Shown here one piece after another: positions 57,685 to 64,000 of a DNA stretch of 64,000 nt (positions are counted from its first letter, which is position 1; each line of letters opens with the position of its first letter). Both the position numbers and the translations under genes were made by a program. The stretch comes from Spongiactinospora sp. TRM90649. GTDB lineage: Bacteria > Actinomycetota > Actinomycetes > Streptosporangiales > Streptosporangiaceae. The notes under the pieces are model-generated. The model saw only the letters and a list, made by a program, of their open reading frames with translations, did not search any database and was not told where the DNA came from. The stretch is taken from assembly GCF_029382225.1 (NCBI RefSeq), contig NZ_JARLTC010000043.1:36348-100347 (forward strand), read 5' to 3'.

Positions 57685-59109
57685 GTGATCAGGCGATCGA
57701 TCGGCTGGACGGCTGCGGCGTTGACCACCCTGATACTGGCGACGGCCTGCGCGGGCGATCCGGGCCCCGCGGGCGATCCGATCGTCTCCCCGCTGTCGGT
57801 GCCGTCCGACGGCACGCCGAGCCCGTCGCCGACCAGCGATGAGATCAGGAGCAGCGACAACGTCAAGCTGGTGACGAACGTCCCGCTGGAGAAGCCGTTC
57901 GACGGCAAGGAGTCCTGGGGAACCGACCTGGCGTTCCAGGGCGACTACGCGTTCGTCGGGAACTACGACGGCTTCACCGTCCACGACATCAGCGACCCCA
58001 AGAAGCCGGTCACGATCAGCCGGGTGCTCTGCCCCGGCGGGCAGAACGACATCTCCGTGAGCGGGAACCTGCTGTTCCTGTCGGTCGACGATCCCCGCTC
58101 GGACGAGACCTGCGTGAGCACGCCCGCCGACGACCCCACCACCGGCGGCTGGGAGGGCATCAGGATCTTCGACATCACCGACAAGGCCAAGCCCCGCTAC
58201 GTCTCGTCGGTCGCCACCTCGTGCGGCTCGCACACGCACACGATGATCCCGTCCGACGACCGCGAGTCGCTCTACCTCTACGCGTCCTCCCCCGGGCCGA
58301 TCCCGGACTCCAAGACCTGCCGTCCCCCGCACAACACGGTCTCGATCGTCGAGGTGCCGCTGGACCGGCCCGGCGACGCCAAGGTCGTGGCCGAGCCGAC
58401 GGTGTTCGAGAATGGCAAGCAGAGCGACGGCGACATGGGCATCGGCGGATGTCACGACATCACCGCCTACCCGGAGAAGAAGCTCGCGGCGGCGGCCTGC
58501 TTCGGCGACGGCGTGCTCCTCGACATCTCCGACCCGGTCAGGCCCAAGGTGCTCCAGCAGATCAGCGACGAGGAGAACTTCTCCATCTGGCACTCGGCGA
58601 CCTTCAACGACGACGCCGGCAAGGTGGTGTTCACCGACGAGCTGGGCGGCGGCGGCAGCCCGACCTGCGACCGGAAGACCCCCGCCAAGTCGGGCGCGAA
58701 CGCGATCTACGACCTGAAGGACGGCCGGCTCACGCTCCGCTCCTACTTCAAGATGCCCCGCGAGCAGGGCGAGTCCGAGAACTGCGTGGCGCACAACGGC
58801 TCGCTGATCCCGGTCAAGGGCAAGGACCTCATGGTGCAGGCGTGGTACCAGGGCGGCGTGTCGATCTGGGACTTCACCGACTCCGACGCGCCCAGGGAGA
58901 TCGGGTTCTTCGAGCGAGGCCCGCTGGGCGACCCCGAGGCCTCGCTCGGCGGCTCCTGGTCGGCCTACTACTACAACGGCTACATCTACTCCAGCGACAT
59001 CACCAAGGGGCTGGACGTGATCGCGATCGAGGATCCGCTCACCGACCCGGCCAAGCAGGTGACCATGGAGGAGTTCAACGTGCAGACGCAGCGGGCCTAC
59101 GGGAATTGA
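57685..59109 (+). CDS. LVIVD-repeat lipoprotein (surface beta-propeller)
   Basis: A 474-residue exported lipoprotein (lipobox LATACAG). The mature part is a propeller of LVIVD-type repeats, for example YAFVGNYDGFTVHDISDPKK, IRIFDITDKAKPRYVSSV, GVLLDISDPVRPKVLQQI and GVSIWDFTDSDAPREIGF. Conserved His residues (CGSHTHTM, GGCHDI, WHSATF, VAHNGS) could bind metal. The start is GTG 57685 with GGGGAGA upstream. Pairing with DUF305 is common in actinomycetes, and a joint role in metal handling or the cell envelope is plausible. Confidence 0.85.
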   Translation: MIRRSIGWTAAALTTLILATACAGDPGPAGDPIVSPLSVPSDGTPSPSPTSDEIRSSDNVKLVTNVPLEKPFDGKESWGTDLAFQGDYAFVGNYDGFTVHDISDPKKPVTISRVLCPGGQNDISVSGNLLFLSVDDPRSDETCVSTPADDPTTGGWEGIRIFDITDKAKPRYVSSVATSCGSHTHTMIPSDDRESLYLYASSPGPIPDSKTCRPPHNTVSIVEVPLDRPGDAKVVAEPTVFENGKQSDGDMGIGGCHDITAYPEKKLAAAACFGDGVLLDISDPVRPKVLQQISDEENFSIWHSATFNDDAGKVVFTDELGGGGSPTCDRKTPAKSGANAIYDLKDGRLTLRSYFKMPREQGESENCVAHNGSLIPVKGKDLMVQAWYQGGVSIWDFTDSDAPREIGFFERGPLGDPEASLGGSWSAYYYNGYIYSSDITKGLDVIAIEDPLTDPAKQVTMEEFNVQTQRAYGN

Positions 59110-59940
59110 TCACGGGTCGAGGTCGGCGGCGGAGCGCTCGGCGAAGACCCGCATGGCCTTGGTGGTGACGGGGCCGGGGGCGGCGGGCAGCGCGACGCCG
59201 TCCACGAGCCGGATCGGCTGCACGTCGCGGGTGGTGGAGGTGAGGAACGCCTCGTCGGCCTCGCCCAGCGCGGACAGCGGCACGTCGGCCTCGTCTCCCC
59301 CGCACCAGGCCAGCACCAGGGCCCGCGTCACGCCCGCCAGGCAGCCCGAGTCGAGGGTGGGGGTGATCAGGCGCCCGCCGGTCACGACGAAGACGTTGCT
59401 GCCGGTGCCCTCGCACAGGTTCCCTGCGAGGTTGCCGAAGATCGCCTCGCCGCCGCCCCGGGCCTTGGCGTGGGCCAGGGCCTTGACGTTGTCGCCGTAC
59501 GAGGTGGTCTTCACGCCGGACAGCGCGCCGCGCTCGTTGCGCGGCCAGGGCACGACGGCGACGTCGGCGGTGGCCGGGAAGGGCTTCTGCTCGCTGACGA
59601 TCACCACGGTGGTGACGCCCTCGTCGCCCCGGTCGGAGCCGAGCGGGCCCGCGCCGCTGGTGTAGGTGACGCGGATCCGGCCGAGCGGCCACTGCGGCGC
59701 CTCGGCCAGGCACGCCCGCACGCCCTCGGCGATGGCCTCGGTGTCGGGCTCGGGGAGATCGACGCGCCGCGCGGACAGCGCGAGCCGGTCCAGGTGCCTG
59801 GTGAGCGCGAACGAGCGGCCGTGCACGATCTTGATCGTCTCGAACACACCGTCGCCGACCATCAGTCCGTGGTCGAACACCGAGACCGTCGCCTGCGCCG
59901 GGTCGAGCAGCTCCCCGTTGACCCAGACGGGTGTTTTCAT
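59110..59940 (-). CDS. pabC: Class IV PLP enzyme, 4-amino-4-deoxychorismate lyase-like
   Basis: A 276-residue fold-type IV aminotransferase family protein. It begins VWVNGELLDPAQATVSVFDH and contains GDGVFETIKI, the PLP Lys in GVKTTSYGDNVKA, and EGTGSNVFVV. Coupled by ATGA to a chorismate-binding enzyme, it most likely eliminates pyruvate from aminodeoxychorismate to give p-aminobenzoate. GGAGGACGCTC precedes ATG 59940. A branched-chain aminotransferase role is less likely in this context. Confidence 0.9.
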   Translation of the reverse strand: MKTPVWVNGELLDPAQATVSVFDHGLMVGDGVFETIKIVHGRSFALTRHLDRLALSARRVDLPEPDTEAIAEGVRACLAEAPQWPLGRIRVTYTSGAGPLGSDRGDEGVTTVVIVSEQKPFPATADVAVVPWPRNERGALSGVKTTSYGDNVKALAHAKARGGGEAIFGNLAGNLCEGTGSNVFVVTGGRLITPTLDSGCLAGVTRALVLAWCGGDEADVPLSALGEADEAFLTSTTRDVQPIRLVDGVALPAAPGPVTTKAMRVFAERSAADLDP

Positions 59941-60965
59941 GAGCGTCCTCCTGTTGGGGTGTGCGATGCCAGGGTGATGAGCCTGGACGCCTTGAGCTCG
60001 GTCTCCCGCCATTCCCTCCGAGCGTCGGAACCCCAGGTGATGCCCGCTCCGGTGCCGAAACGGATCAGGTCGTGCTCGAACCAGAAGGTGCGGATGCCCA
60101 CGGCCAGCGCCGCCCGGCGCCGGTCGGCGTCCACCCAGCCCACGGCACCACAGTACGGCCCCCGTGGCTCCGGTTCGAGCGCATTGATGATCCTCAGTGC
60201 GGAGGATTTCGGTGCACCAGTGACCGAACCAGGAGGAAAGGTAGCAGCGAAGAGTTCAGGCCATCCGGCGCCGGGGGCGAGCCGGGCGCGCACGGTCGAG
60301 ACCAGGTGGACCATGCCGGGGTACGCCTCCACGGCGCACAGCTCGGGAACGCTCACCGAACCGACCTCGGCCACCCGCCCCAGGTCGTTCCGGACCAGAT
60401 CGACGATCATCACGTTCTCGGCGTAGTCCTTCTCCAGCAGGTCCTCCGCCGAGAGCCCGGTTCCCTTGATCGGGCGCGACTCGATGACGTCGCCGTCCCT
60501 CGACAGGTACAGCTCGGGGGAGGCCGAGACGACGCCGAGGCCGCGCAGGCCGATCGCGGCGGCGTGGGCGGCGGGGTTGCCCTCGGCCAGCCGTACGGCG
60601 AGCGTCAGCGGGTCGGGCTCCGGCCCGGGCAGCGGCGCGGTCAGCACCCGGCACAGGTTGGCCTGGTAGACCTCGCCGCGCTCGATGTGCGAGCGGATGG
60701 TCTCCACGCCCGCCTCATAGGCCACCTGATCGAGCGAACCGGTCCAGGAAGCGGGGGACGGCCCGCGCCATGGCGCCGCCCCGGCGGCCATCCGGGCGAG
60801 CGGCGGGGCGGGGCGTACGTCGTCGAAGCGGGCACAGGTCACCTTGCCCTCGTAGGTGACCACGACCGCCCACCAGCCCTCGCCGTCGAGCGCGGCCAGG
60901 TCGGTGGTGACGTCCCGCAGTCGTGTCGCTAGATATCCACCTACATGGGCAAAAGCATGTTGCAC
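59937..60965 (-). CDS. pabB: Aminodeoxychorismate synthase component I (chorismate-binding)
   Basis: A 342-residue chorismate-utilising enzyme. Motifs include ERGEVYQANLCRVL, the SASPELYLSRDGDVIESRPI segment with IKGT, DLVRNDLGRVAEVGSV, and PPGSVTGAPKSSAL near residue 240. The N-terminal domain is shorter than in anthranilate synthase TrpE. It makes aminodeoxychorismate for folate or PABA-derived metabolites; the amidotransferase PabA is not in the window. The GTG at 60965 is preceded by no obvious ribosome site. Confidence 0.9.
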   Translation of the reverse strand: MQHAFAHVGGYLATRLRDVTTDLAALDGEGWWAVVVTYEGKVTCARFDDVRPAPPLARMAAGAAPWRGPSPASWTGSLDQVAYEAGVETIRSHIERGEVYQANLCRVLTAPLPGPEPDPLTLAVRLAEGNPAAHAAAIGLRGLGVVSASPELYLSRDGDVIESRPIKGTGLSAEDLLEKDYAENVMIVDLVRNDLGRVAEVGSVSVPELCAVEAYPGMVHLVSTVRARLAPGAGWPELFAATFPPGSVTGAPKSSALRIINALEPEPRGPYCGAVGWVDADRRRAALAVGIRTFWFEHDLIRFGTGAGITWGSDARREWRETELKASRLITLASHTPTGGRS

Positions 60966-60969
60966 AGCA

Positions 60970-61295
60970 CTATTGTCCCGCCAAAGCCGCCGCCTCGCGG
61001 AGGTGGCCCAGCAGCGCCGTCGCGGTCGGGAGCGCCGCCCGGCGCGGCAGGACCGCGTGGGAGCTGGCGAACGCCCCCACCCGCAGCCGTCCGCCGCTGC
61101 CCCGGTGGATCCCGGCCGGTTCCTCGCCCGCGCGGTCGAGCCGTTCCAGGGCGGCGACCGCGTGCCGGCGCAGCGTCTCCCCCGCCGCGGTGAGCCGCAC
61201 GCCGACTATGTGTAGCCGAGGCGGTCGGCGGCGGCGGTGAAGGAGCCGGTGCGGGCGACGGCGTCGAGCAGCCGGAGGGCGTCCGTGTCGAACAT
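60970..61295 (-). pseudogene. LysR-family regulator remnant
   Basis: ATG 61295 starts MFDTDALRLLDAVARTGSFT and ends after AADRLGYT at an in-frame TAG. In another frame the sequence resumes with VRLTAAGETLRRHAVAALER and SGGRLRVGAFASSHAVLPRA, then ends abruptly. The recognition helix and most of the effector-binding domain are missing. The remnant overlaps a RidA fragment on the opposite strand. Confidence 0.75.
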
Positions 61296-61446
61296 CACGC
61301 ACATCCGCACGTACCTCACCGACATGGACCTGCTGCCCGGCTACGCCCGGGACATCACCGGGCGGCCCCCGGCCAGCACGACCGTGGAGGTGACCCGCCT
61401 CTTCCAGCCCGGGCTGCTGGTCGAGGTGGACGTCGTGGCGGCGATC
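61285..61446 (+). pseudogene. RidA-family fragment
   Basis: The plus strand reads VSNITHIRTYLTDMDLLPGY, then GRPPASTTVEVTRLFQPGLL and VEVDVVAAI, the C-terminal half of a RidA (enamine/imine deaminase) protein. The N-terminal half is absent and the frame runs on without a stop beyond the domain. It is antisense to the start of the LysR remnant, suggesting a deletion that brought two broken genes together. Confidence 0.65.
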
Positions 61447-61479
61447 CCCGGAACGGCGGGCCGGGCGCCCCGGCGACGG

Positions 61480-63036
61480 CTACCCGAGCGGCCCCGTGAC
61501 GGACTCGGCGGCGGTGAGCAGAGTACGGTCGCCGATCATCCGGACCACGGCCTCGATCTCCGGCGCCATGAACCTGTCAGGGCCGGGGCCGGGAACCTCC
61601 TGACGCAGCGCCGCCAGGACCGCGCCGGTCGCGGGGGCGGGCTCGGCGGGGCGGCGCAGGTCGAGCCCGCGCGCGGCGGTGAGGATCTCCACCGCCAGCA
61701 CACGGGTCAGGCCGTCCACCGCGCGGCGCAGCTTGCGCGCCGCCGACCAGCCCATGGAGACGTGGTCCTCCTGCATGGCCGAGCTGGGGATGGAGTCCAC
61801 GCTCGCGGGCACGGCCAGCCGCTTCAGCTCGGACACGACCGCCGCCTGCGTGTACTGGGCGATCATGTGGCCGGAGTCGACGCCCGGGTCGCCCGCCAGG
61901 AAGGCGGGCAGGCCGTGGCTGCGGGCGACGTCCAGGAAGCGGTCGGTGCGGCGCTCGGACATCGAGGCGACGTCCGCCACCGGGATGGCCAGGAAGTCCA
62001 GCACGTAGCCGAGCGGCGCGCCGTGGAAGTTGCCGTTGGACTCGACCCTGCCGTCTGCGAGCACCACCGGATTGTCGATCGCGGAGGCCAGTTCGCGGGA
62101 GGCGACCATGACGGCGTGCGTCAGAGTGTCCCTGGCCGCCCCGGCGACCTGCGGCGCGCAGCGCAGCGAGTAGGCGTCCTGGACGCGCGTGCACGAGCCG
62201 TCGCGGTGCCCCGCCATGATCCCGGAACCGGCGAGCAGCGCCCGCATGTTGGCGGCGGCCACCGCCTGCCCCGGATGGGGGCGCAGTTCCTGCAGGTCGG
62301 CGGCGAAGACGTAGTCGGTGCCGAGCAGCCCCTCCACGCTCATCGCGGCGGCGAGGTCGGCGGTGGTGAGCAGCAGCGAGAGGTCCTCGATGGCGAGCGA
62401 CAGCATGCCGAGCATGCCGTCGGTGCCGTTGATCAGGGCCAGGCCCTCCTTGGCGACCGGCTCGACCGGCTCGATCCCGGCCTGCTTGAGCGCCTCGGCG
62501 GCGGGCGTCGTACGGCCGGCGGCGTCGGTCACCGTCCCCTCGCCCATCATCGCCAGCGCGACGTGGGACAGCGGCGCCAGGTCGCCCGAGCAGCCCAGGC
62601 TGCCGTACTCGTGCACGACCGGGGTGATCTTCGCGTTGAGCATGCCCGCGAGCGTCGCGGCCGTGCCCGGGCGCACACCGGTGTGGCCGGTGGCGAGCGT
62701 GCTCAGCCGCAGCAGCATCATGGCGCGCACGACCTCGATCTCCACCTGCGGGCCCGAGCCCGCGGCGTGGGAGCGGATCAGCGAGCGCTGCAGCCTGGCC
62801 CGCATCTCGGGGGCGATGTGCCGGGTGGCCAGCGCGCCGAAGCCGGTGGAGACGCCGTAGGCGGGGGTGGGGCTCTCGGCCAGTTCCTCCACCCTGGACC
62901 TGGAGGCGGCCATCGCCGCCACGGCGTCGTCGGTGAGCCGCACGGCCACGCCGTGCCTCGCCACCCGGACGACGTCCGCGATCCCCAGCGGTCCGGGACC
63001 GACGGCGACGGCCTCGCCGTTCACGACCTCGTTCAT
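61480..63036 (-). CDS. hutH: Histidine ammonia-lyase
   Basis: A 518-residue aromatic amino acid lyase that converts histidine to urocanate. The self-forming MIO cofactor site is SLGCSGDLAPLSH with Cys149-Ser150-Gly151 in place of the usual Ala-Ser-Gly, a variant known from actinobacterial enzymes. YGVSTGFGALA supplies the catalytic Tyr and EDHVSMGW lies near the end. The ATG at 63036 begins the conserved sequence; the upstream extension is short and unconserved. No hutU or hutI genes are adjacent. A role in other lyase chemistry is less likely. Confidence 0.92.
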   Translation of the reverse strand: MNEVVNGEAVAVGPGPLGIADVVRVARHGVAVRLTDDAVAAMAASRSRVEELAESPTPAYGVSTGFGALATRHIAPEMRARLQRSLIRSHAAGSGPQVEIEVVRAMMLLRLSTLATGHTGVRPGTAATLAGMLNAKITPVVHEYGSLGCSGDLAPLSHVALAMMGEGTVTDAAGRTTPAAEALKQAGIEPVEPVAKEGLALINGTDGMLGMLSLAIEDLSLLLTTADLAAAMSVEGLLGTDYVFAADLQELRPHPGQAVAAANMRALLAGSGIMAGHRDGSCTRVQDAYSLRCAPQVAGAARDTLTHAVMVASRELASAIDNPVVLADGRVESNGNFHGAPLGYVLDFLAIPVADVASMSERRTDRFLDVARSHGLPAFLAGDPGVDSGHMIAQYTQAAVVSELKRLAVPASVDSIPSSAMQEDHVSMGWSAARKLRRAVDGLTRVLAVEILTAARGLDLRRPAEPAPATGAVLAALRQEVPGPGPDRFMAPEIEAVVRMIGDRTLLTAAESVTGPLG

Positions 63037-63107
63037 GTGAACGTCACTCTCTCGCAATGGAATGCCATGTAACTTGCGTATGGCATGTTAGCCCCTTACA
63101 GGCCGCT

Positions 63108-63797
63108 TTACATCAGCGCCTTCAAGCCCAGCCGTCCCTCCTCCGTCACCCGCAGCGCCCTGCGCATTCGCCCGCGCTCGAACCAGCCGCACTCGATCAG
63201 CCGGCCGGTCAGCGCCGCTCCGAGCGCGCCGCCGAGATGCGGGCGCCGTTCGGTCCAGTCCAGGCACTCGGGCGCGAACCGGCGGCGCGTCCGCCGCACC
63301 TCGCCGACCTCCACCCCCAGCCCGCGCAGGACCGCCTCCCCCTTCTCAGGCACCTCGTACCCGTCGTCGCCCGCCGCCAGGCAGCCCGCGGCGATCAGCC
63401 GGTCCAGCAGTTCCACCCCCGCCTGCCCGGCCAGGTGGTCGTAACACGTGCGCGCCTCGCGCAGCAGCCGCGCCTGTCGGGCCGCCTTCAGCGACCGGAC
63501 GGCGGGCCGCGGGCTGATCCTCGCCAGCACCTCCAGCGCCTCGGCCACCGGCGGCCCGGCCAGCCGGTAGTAGCGGTGCCTGCCCTGGCTCACCACCGCC
63601 ACCAGCCCGCCGTCCAGCAGCCGCCCCAGGTGCGCGCTCGCCGTCTGCGGGCTCACCCCGGCCACCCTGGCCAGCTCACCGGCCGCCAGCGCCCGCCCGT
63701 CCAGCAGCGTGGTCAGCATCGCCGCCCGCGTGGGGTCCGCCATCAGTCCGGCGACAGTGGCGATGTCGGCGTCTTTCGCGAAAGGTTCGGCGTCCAT
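63108..63797 (-). CDS. ArsR-type winged-helix regulator
   Basis: A 229-residue regulator. The N-terminal ArsR winged helix is clear: VAGLMADPTRAAMLTTLLDG, AGELARVAGVSPQTASAHLG (recognition helix) and GRHRYYRLAG. The C-terminal half is an extra helical region seen in long ArsR relatives; no SmtB metal-site Cys pair is obvious. ATG 63797 has no ribosome site but TACGTT ends seven bases upstream, pointing to a leaderless mRNA. It might regulate histidine ammonia-lyase downstream. Confidence 0.88.
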   Translation of the reverse strand: MDAEPFAKDADIATVAGLMADPTRAAMLTTLLDGRALAAGELARVAGVSPQTASAHLGRLLDGGLVAVVSQGRHRYYRLAGPPVAEALEVLARISPRPAVRSLKAARQARLLREARTCYDHLAGQAGVELLDRLIAAGCLAAGDDGYEVPEKGEAVLRGLGVEVGEVRRTRRRFAPECLDWTERRPHLGGALGAALTGRLIECGWFERGRMRRALRVTEEGRLGLKALM

Positions 63798-63804
63798 GCG
63801 ACAG

Positions 63805-63810
63805 AACGTA
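63805..63810 (-). promoter_or_regulatory. -10 element of a leaderless ArsR-type transcript
   Basis: TACGTT on the minus strand, seven bases before ATG 63797, with no Shine-Dalgarno sequence between. No good -35 is seen. Confidence 0.35.
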
Positions 63811-63852
63811 ACCCACGTATCATTCGGCGGCCGTCGAAGTGTCCCCGCCGGT

Positions 63853-63881
63853 TTGGGTACTCGCCCATGATTCGCTAGAGT
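63853..63881 (+). promoter_or_regulatory. Promoter of tRNA-Gly
   Basis: TTGGGT (63853-63858), 17 bp, TAGAGT (63876-63881), about 45 bp before the tRNA. Confidence 0.5.
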
Positions 63882-63926
63882 TCTTCCCGTGGCGCCGCCC
63901 CGGCCGATGGCCGGGGAGAAGCCCAC

Positions 63927-63999
63927 GCGGACGTGGCTCAGCTGGTAGAGCATCACCTTGCCAAGGTGAGGGTCGCGGGTTCGAATCCCGTCGTCCGCT
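63927..63999 (+). tRNA. tRNA-Gly (anticodon GCC)
   Basis: The acceptor GCGGACG/CGTCCGC, the D arm, anticodon arm TCACC-TTGCCAA-GGTGA and T arm GCGGGTTCGAATCCCGT form a complete cloverleaf with T73. The anticodon is GCC (glycine). CCA is not visible before the window ends. Confidence 0.95.
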
Positions 64000-64000
64000 C

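Noticed and set aside
61500..63072. Long plus-strand frame opposite histidine ammonia-lyase
   Set aside because: Antisense artefact of GC-rich codon bias; only the short RidA-like stretch at its left end has recognisable homology.

Overview
The window is GC-rich, densely packed DNA from a filamentous actinomycete. An SsgA/SsgB-type sporulation protein, ROK and PucR regulators, a flavin/F420 oxidoreductase (LLM family), many GTG starts, ATGA/GTGA stop-start overlaps and several apparently leaderless promoters all fit. The order Streptosporangiales is my best guess, by inference only. There are no CRISPR arrays, insertion sequences or phage genes. There are three tRNA-like genes: Val(CAC), Gly(GCC) and one with an abnormal anticodon arm.

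Layout. 1-9.4 kb: a minus-strand operon running off the left edge (thioesterase, thiolase, a complete Liv-type ABC importer, MaoC hydratase, SDR, acyl-CoA synthetase), divergent from a TetR gene. It looks like uptake plus CoA-dependent beta-oxidation of an organic acid. 9.5-13.5 kb: PaaX regulator, a decayed propeller gene, a P450 with an unusual I-helix, an FMN/F420-type oxidoreductase, an FRG-domain protein and the odd tRNA. 13.7-20.6 kb: large-subunit catalase, PucR regulator, ROK/MFS pair and a YczE-like membrane protein. 20.6-31.6 kb: a tightly coupled ten-gene minus-strand operon (molybdenum hydroxylase L/S/M, LLM flavin enzyme, octopine-dehydrogenase-like enzyme, two amidohydrolases, sugar-type ABC importer without ATPase), best explained as catabolism of an N-heterocyclic compound. 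31.7-36.5 kb: acid-sugar dehydratase, 2-hydroxyacid dehydrogenase, GH63-like hydrolase and ROK regulator. 36.5-40.9 kb: RecD2 helicase, tandem P-loop proteins, a dead P450 and a small unknown gene pair.

40.4-48.0 kb is the most interesting stretch. A cytoplasmic subtilase, an ECF sigma factor and a small beta-rich protein form one operon. Beside them lie a TPR-CHAT (caspase-like) protease and a vWA-domain protein. A bipartite promoter motif (GGTGTATCAACCC, 11 bp, CCTCTGT) precedes both the subtilase operon and the vWA gene with identical spacing and identical distance to the start codon. A weaker copy precedes the small gene pair at 40.9 kb. I infer a sigma-factor-controlled, two-protease system that I do not recognise as a described one.

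48.1-64 kb: Sir2 deacylase coupled to an MFS exporter, a decayed MarR/MFS pair, flavin reductase, ArsC-like protein, secreted HNH nuclease, a small secreted Cys protein, tRNA-Val, a frameshifted RNA ligase, an SsgB-like protein, a DUF305/LVIVD lipoprotein pair, pabB/pabC, LysR and RidA remnants, histidine ammonia-lyase, an ArsR-type regulator and tRNA-Gly. Pseudogenes cluster at 10.3, 40.0, 50.3-51.1, 55.0 and 61 kb.
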